Assembly: GCA_947165825.1 (NCBI GenBank)
Contig: CAMVBX010000006.1
Coordinates: 1-38,466 of the forward strand
Length of the DNA stretch: 38,466 bases
Source: an uncultured Clostridia bacterium
GTDB lineage: Bacteria > Bacillota > Clostridia > Oscillospirales > Oscillospiraceae
Reading direction: 5' to 3'
Below, in pieces: positions 16,675-25,601 of this stretch (positions within the stretch are counted from its first letter, which is position 1; each line of letters begins with the position of its first letter). The translations under genes and the position numbers were made by a program. Under the pieces are notes generated by a model that did no database searches, was not told the DNA's origin, and was given only the letters and a program-made list of their open reading frames with translations.

Positions 16675-17724
16675 ATGGAAGTTTTTGTAACCCTTGCCAT
16701 CATCGTCGCCGCTTTCATCGTTTACTCCCTGGCGGGGAAGATGAAACAGCAGAAGGCGCAGCAGGAGGCGGGAGACGGGCCCATCCCCGTAAAGCCCGCG
16801 AAGCCCGGGAATAAAGGCAGCGTCAAGTGGATCCTTGTCGCGGCGGCGATCCTGGTGCTGGCGGCGCTGGTGTTCAGCTCCATGTACCAGCTTCAGGAGG
16901 ATCAGTTCGCTGTGATCACCACCTTCGGCAATCCCAGCGTGGTGAGTACCCCCGGCCTGCGGTTCAAGCTCCCCCTCATTCAGAAGAAGACCATTGTGAG
17001 CAAGGCGGTGCAGGGCCTGGCCATCGGGTATGATCTGGCCACCAATGCCAGCGTGGAGGAGGAGTCCGTGATGATCTCCGTGGACTTCAACTTCGTGAAC
17101 GTGGACTTCTACGTGGAATATCGGGTGGTGGACCCGGTGAAGTATCTGTACAACAGCCAGGACCCGGTGGGCATTCTGAAAATGCTCTGCCAGAGCTATA
17201 TCCGGGACACCATCGGCCTGTACAAGGTGGACGATGTGATCACCACCGGCAAGAGCGAGATCCAGGCGACCATCAAGGAGAAGATCTCCCAGCGGCTGGA
17301 GCAGGAGGATCTGGGCATCGCCCTGGTGAATATCGCCATGCAGGACGCGGAGCCGCCCACGGAGGAGGTCCAGCAGGCCTTCAAGGCGGTAGAGACCGCA
17401 AAGCAGGAGGCGGAGACCGCCATCAACAATGCCAACAAATACGCAAATGAAGTGCTCCCCGCGGCGGACGCGGACGCGGACGAGATCCTGCAGCGGGCGG
17501 AGGCCTACAAACAGTCCCGCATCGCCGAGGCGGAGGGGCAGGCTTCCCGCTTCCGGGAGCTGTATGAAGAATACGCCAAGTATCCGGAGATCACCCGCAA
17601 GCGGCTGTATTATGAAATGATCACCGAGATCTTCCCGGGGATCAAGGTCATTATCCAGGGGGCGGACGGCAGCATGCAGACCGTGCTCCCGCTGGACGAT
17701 TTCACCGGAAAGGGGGCGGAGTGA
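16675..17724 (+). CDS. hflK: SPFH/band-7 domain protein, HflK-like
   Basis: TM then YQLQEDQFAVITTFGNPSVVSTPGLRFKLPLIQKKTIVS...VSVDFNFVNVDFYVEYRVVDPVKYLY...IRDTIGLYKVDDVITTGKSEIQATIKEKISQRLEQEDLGIALVNIAMQDAEPPTEEVQQAFKAVETAKQEAETAINNANKYANEVLPAA. Confidence 0.88.
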   Translation: MEVFVTLAIIVAAFIVYSLAGKMKQQKAQQEAGDGPIPVKPAKPGNKGSVKWILVAAAILVLAALVFSSMYQLQEDQFAVITTFGNPSVVSTPGLRFKLPLIQKKTIVSKAVQGLAIGYDLATNASVEEESVMISVDFNFVNVDFYVEYRVVDPVKYLYNSQDPVGILKMLCQSYIRDTIGLYKVDDVITTGKSEIQATIKEKISQRLEQEDLGIALVNIAMQDAEPPTEEVQQAFKAVETAKQEAETAINNANKYANEVLPAADADADEILQRAEAYKQSRIAEAEGQASRFRELYEEYAKYPEITRKRLYYEMITEIFPGIKVIIQGADGSMQTVLPLDDFTGKGAE

Positions 17725-17725
17725 A

Positions 17726-18604
17726 ATGGCGGCTAAGGGAACGAAACGCAAGGTCGGCCTCATCATTCTGATCGTCGCCGCCGTTGTCCTTCTGATCCTC
17801 ATCCTCAGCAGCTGCTACGTGGTGCGGCAGAACGAATACGGCGTGGTCCGGCAGTTCGGCGCAGTGGTGGACGTAAAGGACCAGCCTGGACTCTATCTGA
17901 AGATCCCCTTCGTCCAGTCTGCGGATAAGCTCCCCAAAACGGTGCTGCTCTACGACCTGCCCGTGAGCGATCTGCTCACGGCGGACAAGACCAGTCTGAT
18001 CGCGGACTGCTTCGCCATCTGGCGCATCGATGAGCCCCGGCGCTTCATCGAGACCCTCTCCGGCAGCGTGGAGAACGCGGAGAGCCGGATCAACGTGAAC
18101 GTGTACAACGCCCTGAAGGTGGTCATGAGCTCCATGACCAGGGACGAGATCATCAGCGGGCGCAGCGGCGCCGTGGTGGAAGCCATCATGGCCAATATCG
18201 GGGATTCCTTCACCCGGTACGGCATTCGGCTCATTGCCGTGGAGACCAAGAAGCTGGATCTGCCGGACGACAACAAGAGCGCCGTATACACCCGCATGAT
18301 CAGCGAGCGGAACAACATTGCCGCCAGCTACCTGGCCGAGGGGGAGCGGGAGGCCAAGGAGATCCGCAACAAGGCGGACCGGGACGTGGAGATCGAGGTC
18401 GCCCAGGCCCGGAGCCAGGCGGAGATCATCAAGGCGGAGGGGGACGCGGAGTATATGCGCATCCTCAGCGAAGCCTACGACAGCAGCAAGAAGGCGGAGT
18501 TCTATACCTTCATGATCGCCCTGGACGCCATGAAAAAGTCCATGAACGGGGAAAAGACCCTGATCCTCAGCGCGGACAGCCCCCTGGCGGAGCTGTTCAA
18601 CTGA
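17726..18604 (+). CDS. hflC: SPFH/band-7 domain protein, HflC-like
   Basis: SSCYVVRQNEYGVVRQFGAVVDVKDQPGLYLKIPFVQSADKLPKTVLLYDLPVSDLLTADKTSLIADCFAIWRI...GIRLIAVETKKLDLPDDNKSAVYTRMISERNNIAASYLAEGEREAKEIRNKADRDVEIEVAQARSQAEIIKAEGDAEYMRI. Confidence 0.9.
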   Translation: MAAKGTKRKVGLIILIVAAVVLLILILSSCYVVRQNEYGVVRQFGAVVDVKDQPGLYLKIPFVQSADKLPKTVLLYDLPVSDLLTADKTSLIADCFAIWRIDEPRRFIETLSGSVENAESRINVNVYNALKVVMSSMTRDEIISGRSGAVVEAIMANIGDSFTRYGIRLIAVETKKLDLPDDNKSAVYTRMISERNNIAASYLAEGEREAKEIRNKADRDVEIEVAQARSQAEIIKAEGDAEYMRILSEAYDSSKKAEFYTFMIALDAMKKSMNGEKTLILSADSPLAELFN

Positions 18605-18616
18605 ATCCGATAAACC

Positions 18617-18657
18617 GCTGATCCGATCGTCCGCTATCTGATCGGATCAGCTTTTTT
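18617..18657 (+). terminator. Rho-independent terminator
   Basis: GCTGATCCGATC-gtccgctatct-GATCGGATCAGC-TTTTTT. Confidence 0.9.
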
Positions 18658-18670
18658 CAAGGAGAAAGCT

Positions 18671-19900
18671 ATGGAATACAATGAGGCGCTGGAAAAACTG
18701 AAGCGGTACGGACAGGAGCAGGTCCTGGCCTGGTATGATACCCTGGGGGAAGAAGAAAAGTCCGCTCTTCTGCGGGAGATCGAAGAGACGGATCTTTCCC
18801 CTCTGCTGGGCTTTCGGGCCGCCCTGGAGCCCCGGGTCGGGGGGGAGAAGATCGAGCCCCTGGCCGCCATGGAGCTCCCGGAGATCGAGGCGAACCGGGA
18901 AGTGTTCACAGCCCGGGGGCTGGAGGCCATCCGGCAGCGGAAGCTGGCCGCCGTCCTCCTGGCAGGGGGCCAGGGGACCCGGCTGGGGGTGGATAAGTCC
19001 AAGGGGCTGGTGGATATCGGCCTCACCCATCCCCTGTACATCTTCGAATGTCTGTTCCGGAACCTGATGGAGGTGACGGAGCAGGCTGGGTGTACCATCC
19101 CCCTGTATATCATGACCAGCGCCATCAACGACGAGGCCATCCGGGACTTCCTGCGGGAGAAGGATTACTTCGGCTATCCGGCGGAGGAGGTGCGCTTCTT
19201 TGAGCAGGAGACCTGTCCCGCCGTGGATCCGGAGGGGAAGATCCTCATGGGCAGCCGCAGCGCCATGTTCATGGCCCCCAACGGCAACGGGGGCTGGTAC
19301 AAATCCATGGCCCGGGCGGGGATCACGCAGGAGCTCCGCCGGGCGGGGATCCAATGGCTCAATGCCTTCGCCGTGGACAATGTCCTCCAGCGCATCGGGG
19401 ATCCCTGTTTCCTGGGGGCGGTGATCAACCGGGGCTGCGACAGCGGCGCAAAGGTCATCCGCAAGGCTTTTCCCGAGGAGAAGGTGGGGGTCATGTGCCG
19501 CCGGAACGGCAGGGCCAGCGTGGTGGAGTACTATGAGCTCACCCCGGAGATGCTGCAGGAGCGGAACGAAAACGGAGACCTGGCCTACAATTTCGGCGTC
19601 ATCCTCAACTACCTGTTCCGGGTGGACGCCCTGGACCGTTTCCTGGGGGATAAGCCCATCCTCCACCTGGCGAAGAAGAAGGTACCCTGCCTCAACGCCG
19701 CCGGGGAGTTGGTCCAGCCGGAGACGGAGAACGGGTATAAGCTGGAGACCCTGATCCTGGACCTGGTGGAGAAGATGGACTCCTGCCTGCCCTTCGAGGT
19801 GATGCGGGAAAAGGAATTCGCCCCCATCAAGAACAAAACCGGAGTGGACTCCATCGAGAGTGCCAGGGAGCTGCTGAAACAGAACGGCGTAGTCCTTTGA
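18671..19900 (+). CDS. UDPGP-family nucleotide-sugar pyrophosphorylase (UAP1/UGP-like)
   Basis: KLAAVLLAGGQGTRLGVDKSKGLVDIGL...LYIMTSAINDEAIRDFLREKDYFGYPAEEVRFFEQETCPAVDPEGKILMGSRSAMFMAPNGNGGWYKSMARAGITQELRRAGIQWLNAFAVDNVLQRIGDPCFLGAVINRGCDSGAKVI. Confidence 0.9.
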   Translation: MEYNEALEKLKRYGQEQVLAWYDTLGEEEKSALLREIEETDLSPLLGFRAALEPRVGGEKIEPLAAMELPEIEANREVFTARGLEAIRQRKLAAVLLAGGQGTRLGVDKSKGLVDIGLTHPLYIFECLFRNLMEVTEQAGCTIPLYIMTSAINDEAIRDFLREKDYFGYPAEEVRFFEQETCPAVDPEGKILMGSRSAMFMAPNGNGGWYKSMARAGITQELRRAGIQWLNAFAVDNVLQRIGDPCFLGAVINRGCDSGAKVIRKAFPEEKVGVMCRRNGRASVVEYYELTPEMLQERNENGDLAYNFGVILNYLFRVDALDRFLGDKPILHLAKKKVPCLNAAGELVQPETENGYKLETLILDLVEKMDSCLPFEVMREKEFAPIKNKTGVDSIESARELLKQNGVVL

Positions 19901-19918
19901 GAGAATGATAGGATTTTT

Positions 19919-19948
19919 CCCCAGGCCGAAAGGCCTGGGGTTTTCCTA
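19919..19948 (+). terminator. Rho-independent terminator
   Basis: CCCCAGGCC-gaaa-GGCCTGGGG-TTTTCC. Confidence 0.85.
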
Positions 19949-20033
19949 TGCTGAGGACGGGGTAGACGGATTGCCGCATCGCTTCCCTCCTCTCCATCGT
20001 CATGTGCAGGCACATTACAATGAACAAAAGGAC

Positions 20034-20237
20034 CCCTCAGTCATCCGCCTTGCGTGAGACGGCGGATGCCAGCTCCCCTTTCAGGGGAGCCAGCCGCAGC
20101 AGCGGGATGGTGGCTTGCCTCCCCTGAAAGGGGCTGCGAAGCAGGGGCGCGGTAGTGAATGACGTGCCTGGGGCACGTCAGAGCCGCACTTGACTGAGCC
20201 GCAGCGAGACGGGGACCGCGAGGCGGTGGAGAGGTTT
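20034..20237. repeat. Intergenic multi-hairpin repeat element (MITE/REP-like), copy 1
   Basis: CATCCGCC...GGCGGATG (20042-20068), GCTCCCC...GGGGAGC, TGACGTGCC-tgg-GGCACGTCA (20160-20180); non-coding; related in layout to 22838-22984. Confidence 0.5.
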
Positions 20238-20283
20238 ATTTTGTCTGCAAGCGAACTTTATTCGCCTTTTTTGCAAAAACCTC

Positions 20284-20314
20284 TTGACATTGACGCGGCG
20301 TCAAATTGTAGGGT
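20284..20314 (+). promoter_or_regulatory. MerR-type promoter (19-bp spacer containing a 15-bp palindrome)
   Basis: TTGACA-[TTGACGCGGCGTCAAATTG]-TAGGGT; TTGACGC-g-GCGTCAA occupies the spacer. Confidence 0.6.
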
Positions 20315-20347
20315 GGAGGCAGAATACCGGAATGGGAGGCGAAGCTC

Positions 20348-22752
20348 ATGAAAAAGGCCCTGTGTTTTGCGCTGCTCCTGACCCTGCTCCTCTCTGCCTG
20401 CGGACGGACGCCGGCACAGCCGACGGAGCCTGCCGGGACACCGGCACCGACGACAGCCCCGGAGTCCACCCCGACGCTCGCCCCGGAGCCGACTGCGGCC
20501 CCGACGACAGCCCCGAAGCCCACCCCGGAGCCGGAAGCCGCCCCGGAGCCGGAAGCCGCCCCGGAGCCGGAACCCCAGGATCCCCTGGAGCGGGCCCTGC
20601 GTTTCCTCCGGGCCCAGGACGGAGACTACGTGTCGAGGCATATAAACACGTACCTGGAGCTCTACCGCATGATGCATCCCGGGGCAAACGTCCTTGCCAC
20701 CGGCTGGACCCACGACGCCCGGCACATGCAGCTGGACATGATGGGTCTGGACGTCCAGGCCTTCCTGGATGCGGGGTACTTCCCGGACCTGGTGACGGTC
20801 AGTTCCAAGGGTTATGCCAATGAATTCGTCCCTCTGGCCGAGCCCATCCCCCGGGAGCCGGAGTGGGAACGGGTCTCCGAACAGGGCGTGCGGGTCACCA
20901 TGGACCGGGCGGACTGGTCGGTGGGGGCGGAATACGTGCGCTTCACCATGCGCAACGAGGGGGAGGAGCCCTATCTGTACGGGGCGGACGTGGAGCTGCA
21001 GAAGTATGTGGAGGGCAGCTGGAAGGCCCTCCGGCATTCGGGTGTGATCCTCGCCATTGGTTATTCCTTGAACCCGGGGAATGAGCGCAGCCTGACCCCG
21101 CCCATGGTCTACTTCCCCGCCCTGGGGGAGGGCCTGTACCGGGTGGGCTTCATCCGGGATGGGGTCTGGGCGGAATTCGCCGTCCGGGCCGACGCGGAAC
21201 CGGTGGACTTGAGCGATATCGGGCGCGTCAGTTGGCCGGAGGCGGCCCTGCTGCTGGCGGGGCTGCCGGAAACCGTGGAAAGCGATCTGCGTGACACCCG
21301 CTGGCCCGCCATGAGCAGCTTTTCCTGGGAACTGTGGGAGGAACGGCGATTCACCGATGAAGAACTTGCCGCTCTCCTCCTGGGGGAGAGGGCGGAGTAT
21401 GACGCCTCGGCGGAGGTCTACCGCCTGGGGAATGGAACCCTGGACCTGAAACAGGGGGCGGAGCTGGACCGGGATACCCTGCCGGCAAAGGCCCTGCGTC
21501 TGGTACTGGAAAACACGACGGATTCCCCGGAGAAGGCAGGGTGGAAGAGCCGCCAGCGGACGGCGATGCTCCCGCCTCTGGACAGCCTGTACCCGGAGAT
21601 CACCGTAAACAGTTATGCCCCGGATCCGGACGTGCTCATCAGAGGCTTGAAGCGGTCTTGGAAACGCTGGGGGAGGATGCGGGGGAACTCCGGGATTTCC
21701 GCTTCACTTCTGAGGACCTGCGGGACCTGCGGCTGCTGCTGGTCCCGGTGAGTACGGAAGGGAGTTACCCCAAGGGCTTTCCCCTGTGCTCCCCCGAGGG
21801 AGAGCTGGCGTCTTCGGCGGCCTGGTGCGTTTGCCGGAATACCTACGATACCGATAGCGGCGCCGTGAGCATGGAGTTCCTGGTCCTCCACGCCCGGTAT
21901 ACGGGCTATACCCTGGTGCCGGGAGAGCAGCGTCAGACCTGCTCTCCCCTGGAGCAGGCGGAGAAATTCATCCCCCTTTTGCAGGAGGAGGGGATCAGGC
22001 TGCGGAGCTTCGACTATGTGCTCATCCCCGACCTCCATGATCCGGAGGGGAAAACCCTGCATCCCGCCTACCGCCTCCTGGCGGAGACGGCGTCGGGGGA
22101 GGAGCGGTGCTTCGTGGTGAGCGCCGTGAGCAGAGGGGCGAGCGCCTACGATCTCCCCCGGCGGGCTTACCTGGAGGAGCTCATGAACGCCCATACGGTC
22201 ATGGATATCTTTGAGACCTGCTGGGCGCAGTACCCGGAGATGGACGTGTGGCCGGTGAGCTTCGGCATCCGGGCGTTGGAGGACGGAAGGGAAGCCCTGG
22301 TGATCGACTGCGACGGAGTGGACTGTCCCGCCCTGGAGGCCTCCGGGCTCCTGCCGGAGGGGGTGGCGCTGAACTATCCGGAGGAGAAGTTCAACCAAAA
22401 GGAAGCCCACCCCTGCCCCTGGGAGCCGGAGTGGGAGAAAAGCTGGGACGGGGGGACCGTCACCCTCACCATGGCCCGGGCGGAATACCCCCTATACCCC
22501 GATCACGTGGAACTGACGGTGCGCTGCGAGAGGTCATTCAACCGAGACTGGGACCGCTTTGAAAAGTACGCGGAGGGAGAGTGGCACAACGTGCGCAGCT
22601 CAATGGCCGGCACCCTGGGCCTGCGCTACGTGGAGTCCGGGGAGACGGTGCTGCAGGTGAGGACCAACGCCAAGCTGGGACCGGGCCTCTACCGCCTGTA
22701 CCTCACCAAGGAATACTGGGTGGAGTTCAAGGTCTCTGAAATGGAAGAGTAA
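20348..22752 (+). pseudogene. Large lipoprotein (paralog A), frameshifted near 21640; tandem paralog of 23086-25422
   Basis: MKKALCFALLLTLLLSACGRT lipobox; ORF 20348-21751 runs out of frame near LIRGLKRSW and the homologous protein continues as HQRLEAVLETLGEDAGELRDFRFTSEDL... to 22752. Paralog B reads GVLNARLEAALETLG at the same place. Confidence 0.75.
20524..20571 (+). repeat. 18-bp tandem repeat encoding AAPEPE in the lipoprotein linker
   Basis: GCCCCGGAGCCGGAAGCC repeated ~3x (CCGGAGCCGGAAGCCGCCCCGGAGCCGGAAGCCGCCCCGGAGCCGGAA). Confidence 0.7.
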
Positions 22753-22837
22753 AACCCGGAGAACGGCGAACGCTGTCCTCCGTGGGTGTTGACAAACCCG
22801 GATTTGCCATTGTTATGACAGAGAGATCGAAGCAATC

Positions 22838-22984
22838 GCCCCTCATCCGTCACGGCGCTTCCGTGAGACGCACCGCACCACCTTCCCACAGGTGAAGGCA
22901 GTCGCTGCGGCGGGACGGGGGTAACGATTTGCAACCTTGGCTTCCCTTGGGGGAAGCTGTCGCCGCAGGCGACTGATGAGGGGC
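22838..22984. repeat. Intergenic repeat element with 10-bp terminal inverted repeats, copy 2
   Basis: GCCCCTCATC (22838) ... GATGAGGGGC (22975-22984); internal GTCGCC-gca-GGCGAC and CTTCCC...GGGAAG hairpins. Confidence 0.6.
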
Positions 22985-23020
22985 ATTTTGCGGATATTCT
23001 GACTTTTTTGCCAAAACCCC

Positions 23021-23051
23021 TTGACATTGACGCGGCGTCAAATTGTAGGGT
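23021..23051 (+). promoter_or_regulatory. MerR-type promoter, duplicate of 20284-20314
   Basis: TTGACA-[TTGACGCGGCGTCAAATTG]-TAGGGT; identical to the copy before paralog A. Confidence 0.6.
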
Positions 23052-23085
23052 GGAGGCAGAAAACGAAATAACGGAGGTGCTGAAC

Positions 23086-25422
23086 ATGAAAAAGGCCCTG
23101 TGTTATGTCCTGGCTCTGGCACTGGTCCTGGGGTTTTCCGCCTGCGGCGGAAGGCCGGATCCGGTCCCATCGCCGGAGAGCACGCCGACGCCCGCCCCGG
23201 AACCGACTGCGGCCCCGACGCCGGAGCCGACGCCCGCCCCGGAACCGGAGCCAGGCCAGGACCCCCTGGAGCGGGCCCTGGCCTGGCTCCGGGCGCAGAA
23301 GGACTGGAACTTTGTCGGCGCCCATCTGGGCACCTATCAGGAGCTCTATGAACTGACCCATCCCGGGGCGGACATCCAGATCCTGGGCGGCGGAATCGGC
23401 GCGAAGGAGGTATCCATAGAGGTGGCCGGGACGGATGCCCAGGCCTTTGCCGAAGCGGGATACTTCTCGGACCGGTTCACGATCCACCCGAAGAAAAACG
23501 GCGATCCCTGTTTTCCTCAGGATCTGCCCATCCCCCGGGAGCCGGAGAGCGACCACATTTCGGACCGGGGCCTGCGCATCACCATGGATCGGGCGGTGTG
23601 GCCTGTGGGGACGGATTACCTGCGCTTTACGGTAGAGAAGGAGCCAGGGGAAAACCTGGAATTCTGCCTGGAGAAGTATGCGGACGGGACATGGATACGG
23701 TATCTTTGGCCCGGCGCGAGCATAGGGAACGATCTTGGCCTGCTGCGGCGCGCCGGTACGTATTATATGAATACGCAGCTTTTACCCCGGCTGGGGGAGG
23801 GACTGTACCGCATCTTCGTTTCCCCGGAGGGGGACTGGGCGGAATTCGTCGTCCGCGCCGATGCGGAGCCCCTGGCCCTGGAACCCCTGGTCCGTCGAAG
23901 CTGGCCGGAGGCGGCCCTGCTCCTGGCGGGACTGCCGGAGCATGTGGAGACCGACCTGCGGGGCACCGTCTGGCCTGCCATGAGCCATACCTGGCAGGTG
24001 ATGGAGGATCAGAGCCTGACGGATGAAGCATTGGCGGAGCTGCTGCTGGGGACGGGGGCGGAGGTCGACCCCTCCGGGGAGGTCTGGCGCGCCGGGGAAC
24101 TGACCCTCAGCACCGGGGAAGAGATCCGGGTGGAAGACGATTCCCTGCTTACCCGGGCCCTCCGGCTGACGCTTCCCCTGCGGGACCCGGAGACCCGGGA
24201 TCCCCGGGAGCTTCCCTCCCTGGAGGAGGCGGGATGGACGTACGTGGGGATCGACTCCAACGTATACGGTCTTTCCCGTCTGTTCCCCCGGACGGGCTTC
24301 CGGTGCTATTCCCCGGATATCGGCGTGCTGAACGCCAGGCTGGAGGCAGCCCTGGAGACCCTTGGGCCGGAGGATCCCCGGCATGCAGAGCTGGCAGACT
24401 TCCGCTTCACGCAGGAGGATGCAAAGAAACTCTTCCTGGCTCTGCTCCCCATCCAGACGAGGGCAGCGGAATATATGCTTACAGAGATTTCCCTGGTTTC
24501 CCCCTGGGGTGCAATGGACGAAGCTGCAGCCTGGTGCGTTTACCGGAAAGACAAGGGAATTTTGCTCCTGGAGGCCAGGTATCCGGATCACCGCCTGGAG
24601 CCGGAGAACGCCTGGGAGACGCTCAGCCCGGAGGAACAGATCGAGAAATTCCTCCCCCTGATGGAGGGGGAGGAGGAAGGACTGCGTCTCACCCGGATGG
24701 ACTATGTGCTCATCCCCGGAAATGAGGAGGGGATATTCCAGCCCGCCTGGCGCCTCCTGGCGGAGACGGCCTCCGGGGAGGTGCGGACCTGGGTGGCGAG
24801 CACCCGGAACGATCGGCAGAGCGCCTACGACCTGCAGCGGCGGGCTTATCTGCTGGAGCTCCAGAAGCCCAACGGGATCCGGCACATTTTCCAAAGCTTC
24901 CGGGAGGAGTATCCGGACATGGACGTGTGGGAGGACAGCTGGGGGATCGATCTGCTGGAGGACGGCAGGGACTACCTGGTGGTGCTGTGCCATGGAGCGG
25001 ACATCCCGGCCCTGGAGGCCTCCGGCTTCCTGCCGGATGGAGTGGTGTTGGATTGGATCGAAAGCCCCTTCAACCAAAAGGAATCCCACCCCTGCCCCCA
25101 TGAGCCGGAGTGGGAAAAGGACTGGGGGACCGTTCGTCTTGCCATGGGTCAGGCGGAGTATCCTCCGTATCCCGGATCTGTGGAGCTGACAGTGGGCTTG
25201 GAAAAAACCTTCCGGCTGCAACCGCTCGTCTGCAAAAAGTACATGGACGGGGAATGGAGAACCGTATGCCGGGTGGATCTCGACCAGCCGCTTCGCGAGG
25301 AGGGGGAAACGACCCTGCAGGCAGCCCCTTTAGCCAGGCTGGGGCCGGGCCTTTACCGCCTGTATCTCAACGACAAGTTCTGGGTGGAATTCAAGATAAC
25401 CGATCGTACAGCTGAAAACTAG
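23086..25422 (+). CDS. Large lipoprotein (paralog B) with N- and C-terminal Ig-like repeat-type domains; unknown function
   Basis: MKKALCYVLALALVLGFSACGG lipobox, Pro/Glu-rich linker, PIPREPESDHISDRGLRITMDRAVWPVGTDYLRFTV...LGEGLYRIFVSPEGDWAEFVV and C-terminal CPHEPEWEKDWGTVRLAMGQAEYPPYPGSVELTV...LGPGLYRLYLNDKFWVEFKI. Intact; GGAGGTG RBS. Confidence 0.88.
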   Translation: MKKALCYVLALALVLGFSACGGRPDPVPSPESTPTPAPEPTAAPTPEPTPAPEPEPGQDPLERALAWLRAQKDWNFVGAHLGTYQELYELTHPGADIQILGGGIGAKEVSIEVAGTDAQAFAEAGYFSDRFTIHPKKNGDPCFPQDLPIPREPESDHISDRGLRITMDRAVWPVGTDYLRFTVEKEPGENLEFCLEKYADGTWIRYLWPGASIGNDLGLLRRAGTYYMNTQLLPRLGEGLYRIFVSPEGDWAEFVVRADAEPLALEPLVRRSWPEAALLLAGLPEHVETDLRGTVWPAMSHTWQVMEDQSLTDEALAELLLGTGAEVDPSGEVWRAGELTLSTGEEIRVEDDSLLTRALRLTLPLRDPETRDPRELPSLEEAGWTYVGIDSNVYGLSRLFPRTGFRCYSPDIGVLNARLEAALETLGPEDPRHAELADFRFTQEDAKKLFLALLPIQTRAAEYMLTEISLVSPWGAMDEAAAWCVYRKDKGILLLEARYPDHRLEPENAWETLSPEEQIEKFLPLMEGEEEGLRLTRMDYVLIPGNEEGIFQPAWRLLAETASGEVRTWVASTRNDRQSAYDLQRRAYLLELQKPNGIRHIFQSFREEYPDMDVWEDSWGIDLLEDGRDYLVVLCHGADIPALEASGFLPDGVVLDWIESPFNQKESHPCPHEPEWEKDWGTVRLAMGQAEYPPYPGSVELTVGLEKTFRLQPLVCKKYMDGEWRTVCRVDLDQPLREEGETTLQAAPLARLGPGLYRLYLNDKFWVEFKITDRTAEN

Positions 25423-25566
25423 CACAAACAGCCTCGCAGAGTTCGCGGCTCGGAAGCCGCGAATACAGGAAATCATTTTCGGGCGGAATTTATTTCTGCA
25501 CGAAAATACTTCTCGCGGAGCGTACTGTGCGAGCGAAGCGAGTGCGGGAAGCGCAGCGCGACTATC

Positions 25567-25601
25567 TCGACCTTGAGCCCAGCGAAGCGGGTCAAGGTCG
25601 A
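25567..25601. terminator. Convergent-gene hairpin (possible bidirectional terminator)
   Basis: TCGACCTTGA-gcccagcgaagcggg-TCAAGGTCGA between convergent genes; overlaps the MATE stop region. Confidence 0.45.

Noticed and set aside
25500-25600. Possible CRISPR-like or integron-like repeat (GCGAGCGAAGCGAGTGCGGGAAGCGCAGCGCG)
   Set aside because: Short, irregular GCG-rich words with no regular spacers; better explained as hairpins between convergent genes.
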